DNA of 64,000 nucleotides, from the NCBI RefSeq assembly GCF_963662255.1, contig NC_085046.1:101449324-101513323 (forward strand), given 5' to 3'. The notes below the pieces were generated by a model. That model saw only the letters and a program-made list of their open reading frames with translations, was not told the origin of the DNA and ran no database searches. Position 1 is the stretch's first letter. Every line of letters begins with the position of its first letter. This document shows, in pieces, positions 13,801-28,800 of this stretch. The DNA is from Cinclus cinclus (taxonomy: Eukaryota; Chordata; Aves; Passeriformes; Cinclidae). Position numbers and translations under genes: made by a program.

Positions 13801-16800
13801 TGTATTTCATGCCACAGGCATAGAGTAAAATCATCACAGGTTTTTGCTTCCAATGCAACTCCTACAAGATTTTGAGCAACGGGTTTTGTTTTGAGCTGTT
13901 AATGGACAGATTAATCTTGGCTGTTTGCATTTAGCTCTAAACTTGAATGATGCCTGTGAAGGGAAATATCTAGTTATTCTTCAGAAATATTGTTGAAATT
14001 CTGGTCTATCTGACAGCAGTGAAGATACCCAGGGGATAAATTTCAGTGTTCTTTGTTTCTTTTAGTACCAGAGTATGTCATCGACTGAGCTGCTTGCTGA
14101 AACTTTTCCACTGTGGATCTCAAAGCAGCATTTTCACTTACATCCTTGAATGTTGAAAGCTACTGTGGCCATACTGGGGCAACTGTTGGGAGGGGGTGCC
14201 ATTGCCTTAATGAAGGAGGGTGGGGAAGTCTCTACATGTCTTGAACTGAAAGCATTTGCATCATGACAGAGATCCAATCAGACCAGCTACTGCAGGCAAA
14301 TGGTGTGGCTCCTGGGGCTGTCCTGTGCGGGGCCAGGAATAGGATATTGACTTGGCAGGTGCCAAGATGAGGGTACCAGACTCTTTTTGGTGGTGTCCAG
14401 TGTAAGGTCAAGGAGCAATGGCCATAAGCTAAAACACAAGAAGTTCCAACCTCAAGGTGATGAAGAATTTCTTTACACAGAATTTCTTTACACTGAGGGT
14501 GGCAGAGCACTAGAACAGGCTGCCTAGGGTGGTTGTGGAGTCTCCTTCTCTGGAGAGATTCAACACCCACCTGGACATGTTCCCATGTCACCTGCTCAGG
14601 GTGACCCTGCTTGGCAGGGGAGTCAGACCACATGATCTTCCAACCTTAGCAATTATGGGATTAGGTGATCCTTGTGGGTTCCTTCCAACTCTGGATATTC
14701 TATGATTGTTCCTTCACAGACAGTCACTGAGGAGACCACAGAAAATGATTCCACCGTGTTTTGGGTAGACATGCAAAATTTTGGTTCTTTGTTTCAGCAC
14801 ATGGCAACCAGCAGGTAATGATGCTGCTCCTACATCAGGCAGCTGCTTTCTATCCTACTGGTCCTGCCTTTCTGGATGAGAGATGTTCAAAGGGGTGTCT
14901 ATTAATCACCCAATTAGAAGCCTCAGAAGTTTTTTTTGAAAACTATTCTCAAATTCATTCTGATACTGAATAATGAAAACTATGCTTGCTACCCCTTTTT
15001 CTTGAAGTGAGCTCTGAAAGCTTACATGAGATGATTCAACAACATCTCAACAGATTCAAGTGGAGAGGGGGAAACACTTTATCTTGCTTGCTGGAGATTG
15101 AGTGTTTAGAGAGAAGGACAAATGTCTGCTCTTGTCCATCAGTGCAGGGATGCTGCAGAAGCCTGGCTAATGTGCTTCAGGTGGAAAGCAACCCAAACCA
15201 GCTCCTCCCTTGGAGTCTTTTGCCCAGATACAGGTCTGTAGGTAGCCCATCGTTTCAATAGTGAAGAAGGGAAGCATCTTCAAAGCAAGTATTAAGGCCC
15301 TGCTCTTTCTGAGCATTACTTAATTCACAGAACAAAACAGTATTGAAGTCTCCAGGAAAGACAGCAATGTAATGGCACAGTCGCAAACCACAGATTAAGG
15401 CAGCTCTGTTCTAACATGAAATGTCATTGACGTATTGTGAGAAGCCAGACAAGTCGCTCACACTTCTGCTCTCAGTTTCTCTACACAGATAAACACAAAG
15501 ATACATTTTCCTACATTTTTCACAGGAGCGTTTTGAACTTTGGCTTATTTAAGGAAAAGGCTTTGAGAACTTGGAAGGAAAGAAATGAAAAAAATGCAAT
15601 AAACTGTTATTACTCTAGCTTCACTTTTAAAAAAGGCCATTTACAGTGTGTTCCTTCCTTACTAACCTCTGTTTTCTTGTTGTTTATGTGTTTGACAACC
15701 GTAATGACTATAGCTGTAAATTGTCAAAAATAGGCTATAAATATCTACAGACTGTAAAGGCAGTTTAAGTGTCTTTTTACTGTTACTCTATTACAAGGAT
15801 TAGAATTGCCACAGATGCATTTGGAAAAAAACTCCACACACACACACGATGAGGAACCACTCATTCAAACAGAAATAAACGGGAAGGCTGAAGTAATGGC
15901 TTGTGTACTATCTTGTGTTGACAGACAATTCTTTTTTTTGTTAATTACTGTTTAAATTATAAACAAAGGGAACTGATATATTACTGCAAACCTTATTATT
16001 CTATTTAACTGCCTCAATCTCTTAATAGGTAACTCTTGTTTTCCTAGGCCAGATGGTTAAAAATTCAAGCACTAGGGAGAAATCCAGACAGATTTAATTT
16101 ATCAAAACTCCCTGAATTGCTCTCTGAGCATGGGTTTGGAAACTTGACTGTGACATAACATATGTGTGATCCTAAATGTACTTGGGAATTTAAAGATTTT
16201 GTGCCATGCTTCTGGGAAACGAAACAAGCTGGAAGGTGTTCCTTCTTATGCTGACTCCATTTTCTAGCACGCCTCAGTTTGGCGAGCTGCTTATTGCCTT
16301 TTTATTATTAATGACGTGGCGGAGACTTACATCCATCAGCGCAGCATTGATGTAGTTACTGCTTTCCCCATCTATGGTGATGAGGAAAGGCAGGCATCTG
16401 TCTGGAGGCAGCACATCCATACAGCGATTCTTTTCATGGTTTCGCGGCAAGAGCGCGATGCTGCAGTCTTCAACGCGCAGCGTCGGAGTCACCATATTTA
16501 AAGTCTTTCAAAGAGAGTAAACAATGCAACGGGAAAATTAACACAGCAGTGAAAGCAACCCAAAATATTTAAGAACAGATCAGCTCAGCATTCAGTTTCA
16601 GTGGGAATCAATATGCAGAGAAATGAAAACACATCACAGTCAGCAGGGTTTGGAAGCAGAGAAATCTGAAGCATACGATTATGAAAAATAACCTCAGACA
16701 GCTGCAGAGTAGCCTGCCTTCTGAAGAAAGGACAGTGGAAGGATCGGCATACTTCCCTTGAGTAAAAAGAATACTTTACTACTACCTTACTGCATTATTT

Positions 16801-19800
16801 TATGATTCAGCGTAACTCAAAAGAGATGACTGACATGTTATTTTTCCCTTTTCTGCAGTCTTTCCCTCCTAGATCTGTTACAAAATTCATATGGCTATGA
16901 AAACTTCAGCAGAAGTCTTTAGTACAGCTGGACTCTGCAGCTTCTAGGCAATGTAGCTAGTACTTACCCTAAATTCCTCTTTGATCTGGCTCGAGTTTGT
17001 TTGAGGATCTAGTTTATTCATTTCATAGTAAGCAGACCTAACTTGTGAAGCTGGAATAGATGTGTCCCCACAAAGACAGGCTTCCAGAATAGCATCATGG
17101 ATGAATACATACTGCTCCTGGTAAAGCAATTAAAATAGATAGTTGCTGACATGGGGTGCATAGACCATTAGTATTTTGGTAAATAAAACATAACAACTAA
17201 TACGGTTGCTGCTTCTCTCTTCAGTTTACCAGCACTGAAGCAACAACCACAGTTTAAAAAACTTTATCCCAGTCGTTCAGAAATGAATATATAAGGATTG
17301 GCTTAAACTAACTACAGGTAATTAGAGAAGTGCAATAACACTGTAACAAAACTCAAGAATGTTTCTGGTTTCCTCATTCCTCTGGGCAGTAGGTGCTATC
17401 ATGAAACTACGTCTCAGTAAGATGTACTTCAGAATGAATCCTTCCCAGAGATGAAACATTCCTGATTTTCCTTTTTTTTTAAGAAACACTGTGAACCTTC
17501 AGTGAAGTGTAACTGTGCACTTGTTTGGGCAGGGGTTCTTCAGGTTTGTGTGGAGATTATTTTCTGCATGTGACTGAGTAAACTACTTTCTGGAGGGTGC
17601 CAGCTACAAAGCTCTATCTTTATGGGTAGAAGAGTATTTTTTACTTGCAAAGCAGTATTCCAGCAGATGAGCAATACCTCGGTCTGCACCATGTTAACTC
17701 TCCGGGATCGAAGCTCTCTCACGCAATTGTAAATGTCCACAACGCCTTCTCGTTCTGCCATATCTAGCATGATGTCAATGACAATGAAGCATCCAGTTCT
17801 GCCAGCACCAGCACTGAAGAAGAAGAAGAGCACAGTTAATGTGCAGCAGTGTATTGGAAATGTAAAAGGTGTAAGGGTTCATCTCACAGGTACTTGATCA
17901 ATTGGATGATTATTGAAATTGAGCCAGGCATTTGCAGAACTTCAGACTCAGTTTTTTAACTCTCACTTTATATGTTGTATATATGTTTGATATATATATA
18001 TAATATATATATATAGATATATCTATCTTCTTGCTTACAATTATTTTATGAGTAGAGCTCCAGTGGCTTCATCAACCTGTGTGGGAAATATGCAGCAAAG
18101 GAGAAGCAAAAGTAGGTCTCGAGTTTAATGCAAACTGCAACAGAAAGATTTGTGTTTTACCTACCTGCAGTGAACCACCAGAGGGCCAGCATTTGGGGGA
18201 CTCTTGGACTTGACCTGTCGTACAAATCCCAGCAGGCCCGTGGCATGGTATGGGACACCATGGTCTGGCCAGCCCGTGAAGTGGAACTGACGTATTTCCC
18301 GAATCTCATGAGCGCCTCTCTGTTGAAAAGACAAGGGTTGAAATCTTCAAAAGCCTGAGCCTTGCTGAAAAGCATCCACCCCCTACCAACACAATCTGTA
18401 CAGACTGCTGGAGAGCTTCCTCATAGCAGGAGAGCAAGTTCAAAGGTTAGCTATCAGCTAGTTTCAAAGCCTTCCAACAAAATCAAGTAAGTAAGCACTT
18501 GAAACCTTTAGCAACAAGAGAAATGCTCATCTCTATATTTAAGTACTAGGCTGCTTTGCAAACTGAGGCCTTAAGATGCATGCCATAATCACAGAACAGG
18601 TCAGCAGCAAGGCTGAACACAGAGCACAGATGACTTTTTTTTCCCCACTGCCCTCCACAGGGGTGCTGCTGCTGACTTCAGGGAACTACAGCTTCAGCAT
18701 AATTTTCCTTATCATTTGTCTCCTTCATTGGTCTGAAAGAAAAAGATGAATAATAAGAAACCTTTCTGCACCTTCAATCATAGGGTCTGTGTTTGTAGCC
18801 TTCCACATGCTCACCCTTCAGGTGATTTGCCAGAGTCTAAAAGGACACGGATATGGTGAGACAGGTATGAATGAGCAACCGATTGTGTAAGTAATTTCCT
18901 GTATGACTATGGGGAGCAGTCTGGATTTTAAAAGTGTGTATGCTAAGTTTTATTTTCATACTGCTTGTATTTTCCCTCCCCCCTCTAAAAATGTAGCTGC
19001 CAGTATTTTATTCTCATTAGAAATCCACAGACTGGAGGCCATCATACATAGTTCATAAACAAACAGCAAAATTACAGCATAGTCCAGTCTAGGCTGGACT
19101 AAATGTCAATAACATTAGTAACTGGTAGTTTACAGCTTCTCTTCTTAAAGATGCATTTCCTGTCTTGAGCTGGTTTGCATATAAAAGGCTTTATTCTCTT
19201 TGAATAATAAGTAATATAAGCTTCCTAATTTACTGCTATCATGCATTAGTCCAGGATTTTCAGTGGCCAAGAAATTTTGGACATGCCAGTGCTACAGGAC
19301 TAGAAAGGACTTAGTGTATGTTGGAATCTTTGATGCTCTGACAGCTCAGGCTGGAGGTCTGTAGAGAGGGCATCAGCTCACAGGAATAGCTCATCTCCCC
19401 TGGAAATTGACACAAAAAAGCAGGCAAAGGAGAGGATTAAGGGCATATGAGGCAGTGGTGTGGATTGTGGAGATCATACCCTTGAAACAGAAATAACCTT
19501 ATATCCTAAAACCCTATTTTAAAACATATTGAAATCCAGGAATAGGCAAAACAATTTGCATTTTAAGGCAGTCTAGCAAACACATCCGAATACAATTTGG
19601 TCCCTGCTCTCTGGGGATTTTATGGAGTGTTAGTTAACACATCTCTGCCACTGTGAGCAAGGCCTTCAACTCTGTAAATAGCTCTGCTCAGGTGAAGGCA
19701 GTGTCGCAAACACTTTTATATTGCTTGTAACAACTGCCCATGACACTCAAAGGAACAAAGATCCCATAGAAAAAAGCAATGCCATGACTATACCAGGTGA

Positions 19801-22800
19801 GGACTGAAGCAAGTATCCCATACAAATTCTTCATACTGTATATAGATGAGATTTTAAAATAATTTACAAAAAACAAACTGCCCCTCCAAAGCAATGTGTC
19901 TGACTGCTACACAGATCAGGTTATGTCCTGTACATCCTCTACCTTAGTTGTGAAAAGGCTGTCTGTCAGGCTGACTGCATTTTGTCTGTCATTGTTAACA
20001 GCTACTTAGGAAAGGTTTTGCATATAGGATACTTTCATAATGAGTTTTCTTATTATATCTACAAAGGAATGATTTTTATATCTAGATTTCCTGCTGGTTT
20101 CTAAACCCAAAATAGCACATAACTGCATGAATCATAAAAGCATATGCTCAGCTGGGAAAGACTATACAGCTGAAACAAACAGAAAATGGTGTACACTGCT
20201 AAACCCTAGGATGTTAAAAAATTCTACAAAAACTTACGCTGCTGCTGTATGTTACTATTCATGTATGACTTATTAATCTGAGTTTACTGTTGTGCTGTAA
20301 AGAAACTGCTCCAAAGGAACTGCTTATTCACACAATGCAAAGCACATTTAGGAAACAGTCTTCAAAAATCAGACTCCACTTTTGGGCTCAATTTTCTCAG
20401 CATTATCCACCTACTACTCAATATCCATTAAAAAAACAAACAAACAAAAAACCTGAAGTTAGTGATCAATTTATCTTCCAGCAAATCAACTTCTAAGTTG
20501 TACTTTATGAACAGGTATGAGATGTTCATCAACAAACAGAAAGGACGGTGAGAAGGGACTAGGGGTCTTGGAGAATTTGATTCCTCTAATTTTCTGAACA
20601 TCTGTGAGGTAGCTGCAGGTTGGAATTAGATCGTCCTTACCCCTGCTCTTCATCTCTACCATAATGGATAAGGCCAGTTCTCTTAACTCCACCCCTTCAA
20701 CTCATACATGCTAAATCTTCAATCATTCTGGATTTCAGATGCTGTCCCCAAAGTCACCCCATACTGACACAGGGGGTTAGGCCACCTAAGGCACAGAACT
20801 CTGCAATTTTTCCTGTTGAGTTACTTAAGTTCTTACTAGTGAAATTTGAAAGTCCTTTGGAATGGAGGCTCTGATGTCAAGTGTTACAATATCAATATTA
20901 CCTTTCAATTAGTCTTATCTGCATGTTTAGTTAGGGTGCTCTCTGTCTCATCATGCAACCTGACTTAAGGAAGGTGAAATGTATCAATGTCAGTACATCA
21001 AAAATATAAACTTGAGAGAATTATGGTGAAAGAGATGGACAGACTTGATGCTCCAGTACCACCGGAGGAGTTAAAAAATAAGGAAAATAGAGTAAAAACA
21101 AATGCACTTTACTCAAACTACAGTGACACTGCTTTTAGAGGCTTACTGAAAAACTACCAACTATTAAAAAGCAGTGTCTAAATGAAATCTTTCCGGATGG
21201 AGATTTTAAAAAAGAAATAAAATGTTTAGTGCCTTTTATCTCTATCTGTTCTAATGCACTTATTCAAGACGGTTTGGTTATGTTCAACTGTAAAATCATC
21301 TTGGTCTTTTTTTCAGTCCCAGTTAAGAAGCGAAAAGCTAACATCAAAGCATGAGCTTAAAATTTGCAGAATAGAAATCAACCAGTGCTTCATCTACTTC
21401 AAAGTGTAGCCAACGCTTCTCATCTGTTTATTAAAAATACCTAAATGCAAGGAAACCACAGGCTTGAGTGAATTCAGTATACAATATGTACAGTGGTAAA
21501 CATGATACAATATTTCAATTCATTCAAACTACGTAATTCTATTATCATTACCCTCAGGTTGCTGTATTGATGCATATTTAGGTATTAGATTGAAGAATAA
21601 AACAGAAAAAAACCCCTAATTCCTTTGTTATTCTGGACGTGTGTACGGAGACCCTGTGGGGTTTAGTTTTTTTGGCAGTTTCAGGTACCTGGGTTCAGGA
21701 TTCTTTGATGCTAAATATTGTATTCTTCAAACCCATAAATGAATACTACTTCATCATTACAGAGAACCAATAAATCACGGGTACTGCAACTAAATCAAAA
21801 GAAGCCTTCTAAGCTAATTAGTTGAAAATCTACTCATGGTGATGGAGCATTACTTCAGTGTGCCATCAGGAATATCTAGTCTTACCAATGAGGCCCTTAC
21901 CTTGGTGTTCTGCAATTCAAATGGGTCCTGATACATACAATTAAAACATTTCTGTCCTTTAATGAATTCTGAATGAAACTGCTGAGTTGACACAAAATGC
22001 ATGGTACCCATCACCACAGACCCACCCTGCCTGTTCTCACTTTCAGTGAGTACCTTATTTGTTATTTGTATGTTTTCCACATATATTCCAGCTGGGAAGT
22101 TGCAAGTTCTACAAGCCACAAAGCATCAAACAAATGCGTGGCATTATTCTAACAAACAGCAATACAATACACTGATTGGAACTCTCCATGTAAGGATGGA
22201 TTCCACGTGTAAAGGGAAATTGCCTTGAGGAGAACAGTAATTTGTTACAAGTCTGCCTCTGCAGAGCAGGTACACCCTGGCCCAACAGACAACAGTATTC
22301 TCCACCACAGACTTTTGAATAATGCTGCATGCAGCCTCTGGTACAGACAGAAAATGATTGTGGGGAACGTAAGATGGGAAAGCAGCACAAATGTGTTTTT
22401 CAATTGATTGCTAGGAGGGAGGCTTCGATTTCTCGTAGGCAAGGAACATCACTTTTTCTAACTCAGGAGGGGCCAAGAGTAATGAAAAGCAGAGAACAGT
22501 TGCTGCATTTGAAGAAGTAAAAAAAAAAATTACCATAAGAGGGCGGTAGTCGTTTACCCAAAAATACCTGCAAGCCCAAGATGTCAGTCAAAAGACTTAA
22601 CTTTCCCTTGCTGAATCTCTATGTAAGTTACTTTGGCAGATACCACTGTGTTTAAGAAAACTGAATTTGGAAACTTACCTTTTCTACAGCAAATGTTCGA
22701 ATCACATATTCAGCCAGCAGCTCTGTTTCTATTAGGGTAACTTTAATGTCTTTATATATCTCTGTGTCATCTGGCCAGTACTTGCAGCATTTGACCTTTA

Positions 22801-25800
22801 AAAGATACAAAAGAAATTAAGGTTCATTTATTTTAGAAGGTTCATACAGAATCCATTTTGCATTCTGAACAATGTTTTCTGATTTAAAGTGCCACCATGC
22901 ACAAACCAGTCACATTTTCTGCATGTGAAAATGCTTAATGTTTGAGGGACATTGCCTCTTCTCTTTTTAAGACAGCTTTCAGAGTTGCACATGAGCTTTG
23001 TGCTGTGCTTAGTGAAGTAAGGCAAATTTGTTTGGAGCACAAAGGAAATTTATACCCTCCACAGTTCAGTTATGGTAACTGCTCATTTCCTCTGCTTTCC
23101 AAAGCAGAGTATGCCCAGAGGGACAAATACCACCAGAATTTTTATCCCCAACATCTACTTGTTGAATTGTCTCAAAAATATCTTTCCACCATCTAAAATA
23201 AAAAGTGTTTTGCAGGCAGGAAGGAGACCTCATTGCAGTTCACAGCTTCCACAGGAGGGGAAGAGGAGGGGCAGCCACTGATCTCTTCTCTGTGGTGGCC
23301 AGTGACAGGACCAAGGAACGGCCTGAAGCTGTGCCAGGGGAGGTTTAGGTTGGATATCAGGAAAAGGTTCTTCACCCAGAGGGTGGTTGGGCACTGGAAC
23401 AGGCTCCCCAGGGAAGTGGTGACAGCACCAGCCTGTCAGAGCTCAAGAAGCATTTGGACAATGCTCTCAGGCACAGAATGGGACTCTTTGGGGTGGTGCT
23501 GTGCAGGGCCAGGAGCTGGACTAGAGTGGTTCCTGTGGATTCCTTCTAACTAAAGATATTTATTGTATGATTCTCTGTTTTTAGAAAAGCACCCATTTTC
23601 TCAGATTAAACTTCCAAAGAACTGATGAGAGGTCAAATAGCAAAACTCAATGCTTGAAGTCAAGTGCTGAGGTTTATGCCCAGACCTATAACTCTACATA
23701 GCTTAACTACTAATTCACTAGATAACTCCATACATTATGGGTAGGATTCATTTCACTTAGCTCAACCGAAACTGCCATTTTTAAAAGTGGGTGGTTTCAG
23801 GACTGTATATGATGATGTAGATAGCTGACTGAGTTAAGAATTTTCTCATCCTTCCCATTTGTGTGGACAAAGTGCTGGGCTGGGAAGTAAGTAACATGTT
23901 ACTTATGTCTCTCTCTTACTGTGCTCTATCATGGTAATAGCTGTGCTATCACTACTGCATCTGGCCATCATCCAGTAGTGCATTACATGCTAGGAGTGGC
24001 ATCTGCTATACATCTGCTGCAAGGAACAGCTTCTGTCTTTCTCCCACCAAAGGGGAAATTTAAAATTGATCTTTTAATACAAGTAAAACTAATTAACCTA
24101 AAATATGCGCTTAAAGGAGTCAGGCAAAAAGCTTGACCACTTCAAATATTCAATGGAAAACTGATAGAAAAAAATTAAACTTCACAACTGATGAGTATTT
24201 CTCAAACCTATTTTCATGCAAAAATATTTGGATTACTACTGTGTTTAATCCTGAGCAAAAGGTAAAACAGATGAACGTGTGTATAAGCATACAGTGAAAA
24301 CTGTAATGCAGGATTAAGATGATTTATTTATACAAACTCCAGGTTCAGTATAGAAAGGATTATGCACAGAGTCAAACCCTGTCCTGCCCAAAAGAAAAAA
24401 AACCCACATTTTCTTAAGCATCTGTTTCCAGAATGTAGCTGATAATTGTCTACAAACCTTCTTTACTGTCTGGATAAATGGGAGGTCTTACTACATCACA
24501 GTAGTGACATTGGCTGATAAAATAAAAAGTTTTTCCAGGCAGGGTCAGTAGTTCTGGCCCTTTTTCTGACTCATTAGCAGGATAAAATTTAAATCTGAAC
24601 AGAACCGAGTTGAAGGGCTGGCGAAACACAGCCCCACACCAGAGAAAAAGAGTAGCCTGGTCAGAAGCCCTGGCTCCCAGACACAGAATTACACAAGCAT
24701 CTTAACAGCTTTTTCCTGCTTACACAGCTTATGGAAAGCTCCTAAAGCAGAGCTCAAGTTCAGGTAGCTTTATAAGCAGGTTTTTATTTATTTTTTTGTG
24801 CTTGTCTTCAGACCCAGTAACCACATTAGTATTGGCCCAAAAAAAAATTCTTTATAGTATTCACATTTCATCTGGTATTAAGGGTGGTTTCAGGATGACT
24901 GGCAACACCGGAGTTTCCTTCTATGGCGAGAGGCTTGGAGCTGGGTCCCTGGACCATGCTCGGCACTCCTGTAACAGGGCAAGGGTAGCAAGACTGCTCC
25001 CCCCACCATGCTCAAGAGGCAGAAAGCTGAAAGGGTGCCAGAGGGGAGGAGAAGGATTCCACCAGCCAAGGACCAAGCTGAGGGCCATTCCCAGGACCCC
25101 TAACAACAGGATCCTTGACAAATGCGTATTCATCTCGAAAACCTAACTATCCACTGTAAGCATTGAACAAACATTTTAAAAGCATTAAACATTGCTGCAA
25201 GCAGTTTAGTAGTTACTGCTGCTATCTACTGTTGCATCTACTTGATATTTACTCATATCTTATTTTGTTCAGATGTATTTCCAAAAATCCTCTCATAGAA
25301 GCTAAGTGGAAAACATTGAACACACGTTGTTTTGTCTGTGTTGTTATAATAATCCAGAAAATTCACATTGTTCAAATCCCTGAGGCCAGCAAACTGACCC
25401 TTTTATAGCCATTGCCAGCAGCTCTTTGAAACAGGGTTTTCCCACCTATGGCTAGGATGACTTTTTGACTCTTTATGAAAAGTAAGACAATTCACACTGC
25501 CTCTGGGCTGGAGCAACACACTGAGCCCCTTCTCTGGAGCTGATTCCCTTTTGCTGCCTGTTCACATCTCTGTTCCATAGGCAGAACCTGAACCACACAG
25601 AGAAGGCCAATGCTCGTAGGAAGGGAACAGCTGCAGCCGTGATCCCAGGCACAGCACTGCTCATCAGCACATCTCTCTTTGTGGCTAACTTTAGCCTTGT
25701 TTATCTGAGGGGCACCTGCCATCCTTAAAACAGATCTAGTTTAGCAAAATAAACAACTGGGGGAGGGGCAGGGTGGGGAAACCAACCTTGGCTGAATTAA

Positions 25801-28800
25801 ATTGCTCTTTCCTTGAAGGAAAGAAAATGGAAATTAGGAAGAAAATAGGAAATTGCCTATTTCTAACTTGGTATGTCCAGACTGTCTGGACTGTGGCTAA
25901 GAACTAGGGACAATTTGGAAAGACCAGTTTAGAAGAGCATAGCCCCATGTTCTTATGCCTCAACTGCTGGATTTGATTCCACTCCTTTTTAAACCTTATT
26001 TAAAATGATACAGTGGAATAATTAGGGAACCAATGGGAGATGTTGCAAAGAAGTTATAGCCTTTTATGCCTCATGCAGATTTGGCCTGCTGGGGATTTCT
26101 TACTCTGCTGCACAGCGGATTTTGGGCACGGAGCAGACTGGAGCTGAGCAGAAGGATCCATGACAACAAAATTTCCTGAAAACTCTCCCAAGTGCCATAG
26201 GGGCTGTAAAAGCCATGGGAACCACGCCAGAATTCAGTCAGAGTCGCAGACCAAGTGATGATTCACTCTCTAGCAGAGGAAAAAAGACCCAAACCCAACT
26301 CTATTTAAATTCAGGATTTTCTCCTGCTTTTGGCTCTTGTTCTGCAATGCTCTGCACATTCTCTACTCTGGACCTGAGAACTCCACAGACTCCTAGAACT
26401 CCATAGAGCCAATAGTCAAGTAAACACTTAAAGGTCCATCTCTCACCTCCTCTAGGACCACCCAAATAAATGCACAGAAAGATTAAAGACAGAAGTAGAT
26501 TAACTAGTGTAAATCAAAATCACATTTATAAATGCTTATTGGATCAGGGCCTTTATTTGCACAAGAAAAGACAATCACAACAAAATAGAATATGGTTTTA
26601 CTCATTAAATATGAGTAACATTGCTGGTAGCATATGTTCATTTTTTCTTTTTAGCACAGCTTTAGCTACCATAACTTGATGAATCTCTTTGCCATTTTAT
26701 AAATATTTGGTAAGTGTTTTACAAAAAAGCTTTACTAACAGAAGGTTTAACTAAATAATTGATGCATGATTCCAGAACTGAATATTAAATGCACTAGATC
26801 TTTTCTTTTCCACAGAGTTGCTACCACAACAGTAAATATCATCCACAAAGCAGAAAATATAATTTTGAAATCTCATCTGAGCAGAATTATAATTGAGAGT
26901 TTGGTCACATACACCCCACATTTATATCCTACCAACATGCCAAAAAATACAGATGTTCATCACAAGATGAGATAAAAGGATGATTGCCAGAGACATAATG
27001 AAAATGCTCTGGTTTAATCTATTCATCCCAAGGTACACTGTCCAATTGTTTCAAACATGTTTATTTTACTAATAATTTTAGAAATTTGAAGAAGAGAATT
27101 ATTTACTTCCACCCGCTAGTTCCATCCCCCACTAAAACAGTCTAATGTGTGAAACTTAGAATTAAAAGTGAAGGTGGAAAGTTGTTGTTGCTAGTTCTAA
27201 ATATAACAAATAATGCAGGCTGTGGATGGCTAATGAACACAAATTGTGACTTCTGAAGCTGTATATTTAACCATTTGGCAATGTGACACATGTAGCTAAA
27301 GGCAGTAGGAAAGTCAGGACAGTAATTCATTTACCTAGAATTTTGGAATAAGAGTAGTATTACAGACATACTATGTGAGCTGGCTGTGAAATACACTTTG
27401 CAGTCCATACAGAACAGTTTAAATAACACTGATTATTCAAAGTTTCCAATTTCCTTTGATTCTGAAATATCCTTAGCAAAAGGGTAATATAACTGACTAT
27501 GCCCTGCATGGATTGACATTAGTGAAGATCAGTATTATACATGCTAATCTAAAATTAATCCTGAACTAAGTAATGATGATAAGTCAGACATAAATTTTGA
27601 AGTGAAACCTCTTGGCTATAAAACGAAACAGCCAACCATGCTCACTGGCAGAATTTCTAACAGATTCTGCAGCTGTAGCTTGGTTAACAGATACTTTTAT
27701 TTGGCTGACTTGAACTAAAAGAACATCCAATAATTGAAAGCATTTTTATTTAAATACTTTTCAAACAAAAATGTATTACAATATAAGAACACTTTATATG
27801 TTATAAAACAACCTTTGACAGGAGATAAAACCCAGTCTTCCTTTTTTTTTTTTCATTTTCCTTTGTTTGCTTTTGAGCAAGTCTGTTATTAGTTTCATAC
27901 CTCATTCAACTGTTCTCTACAAGAAGTGTGGAAGACTATTGAGAAATAGTATATTTGAGATACTGTTTGGCACCATCAGATGAATGGGTCTCTGTGAAGT
28001 CAGCTGTAAGTCTTATGTAGTTCACTGCTGCTAGAGTGGGGAGAGATGTCTCCATGAATTTTACTAGCTCAGTTTAACTTCTTCCAGGGACAACTCAGAG
28101 CTGACATAGTTCTCCACTTTCTGCTGCCCTAAGCTGCCCCAGTAGTGCAATCCTAAGTTGCCTGGTGGGTGCATTCTCATTCAGCCTCTGCCCAGAAGAG
28201 CTGGCTTTTTGGACAGCTCCAGCAGCAGCCATAAATGAATGCTTTCCACCTGACAAAATGAGTATGATCCCTTTGTTCTTAAGACTCAGGTATTCTGTTA
28301 GCATGCCATCACCCTGGCAGAGCGGCTTAGATGAAATTAAGATGACAGGCCAAACCCATGGTGTGGCCTTCCTTTAACCATAAAGATTTGGTCTAGAAGA
28401 GTTGCTTTAGGGTAAGGCAACCCAAGGTAAAGCTGTTCCAGTGCTCCTGCCTCCACTGTTAATACCAACAGAGGAATATGGATTGTCTCTGTTTCATTGC
28501 TTATGTTTGGGCAATTTTGTGCACCTGGGTACAGCCCTGGAAGAAGAAAGGCTGAGCAGAGAACACATGAAAAGGGTGGTCTCATGCCAAGATCAAGGAT
28601 GGTTAGCTGGAGCCCCTCAAAGCCTGTCTTAATTCCTGACAAAACTGTGAAATCATGGACCTATTTCTCAGATTCTGTGCTCCAAGGACCTGATGTGCGT
28701 GCATCAAGCAGCACAGCCTAAACTATGTTCTGAACCATGGATCCATTCCAAGAACAAAATCAAGCCATTAGCTGGGGACACGAGCACCACCTACTTAGTG

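Larger units (their letters stand above)
13579..16330 (-). other. PTPRM: PTPRM intron between w9 and w10 (2752 nt)
   Basis: Donor GTAAGT, acceptor TTTGCAG. It contains the nested CR1 pair around 14300-14707 and a short (CA)n run at 15835-15847. The remainder is unremarkable. Confidence 0.8.

Noticed and set aside
14232..14633. 133-codon minus-strand open frame
   Set aside because: Antisense to the nested CR1 copies; no protein similarity recognised.
23233..23553. 106-codon plus-strand open frame
   Set aside because: Entirely inside a CR1 3'-end fragment; not a host gene.
24796..25146. 116-codon plus-strand open frame
   Set aside because: In an intronic GC-richer patch, with no recognisable domain and overlapping frames on the other strand.
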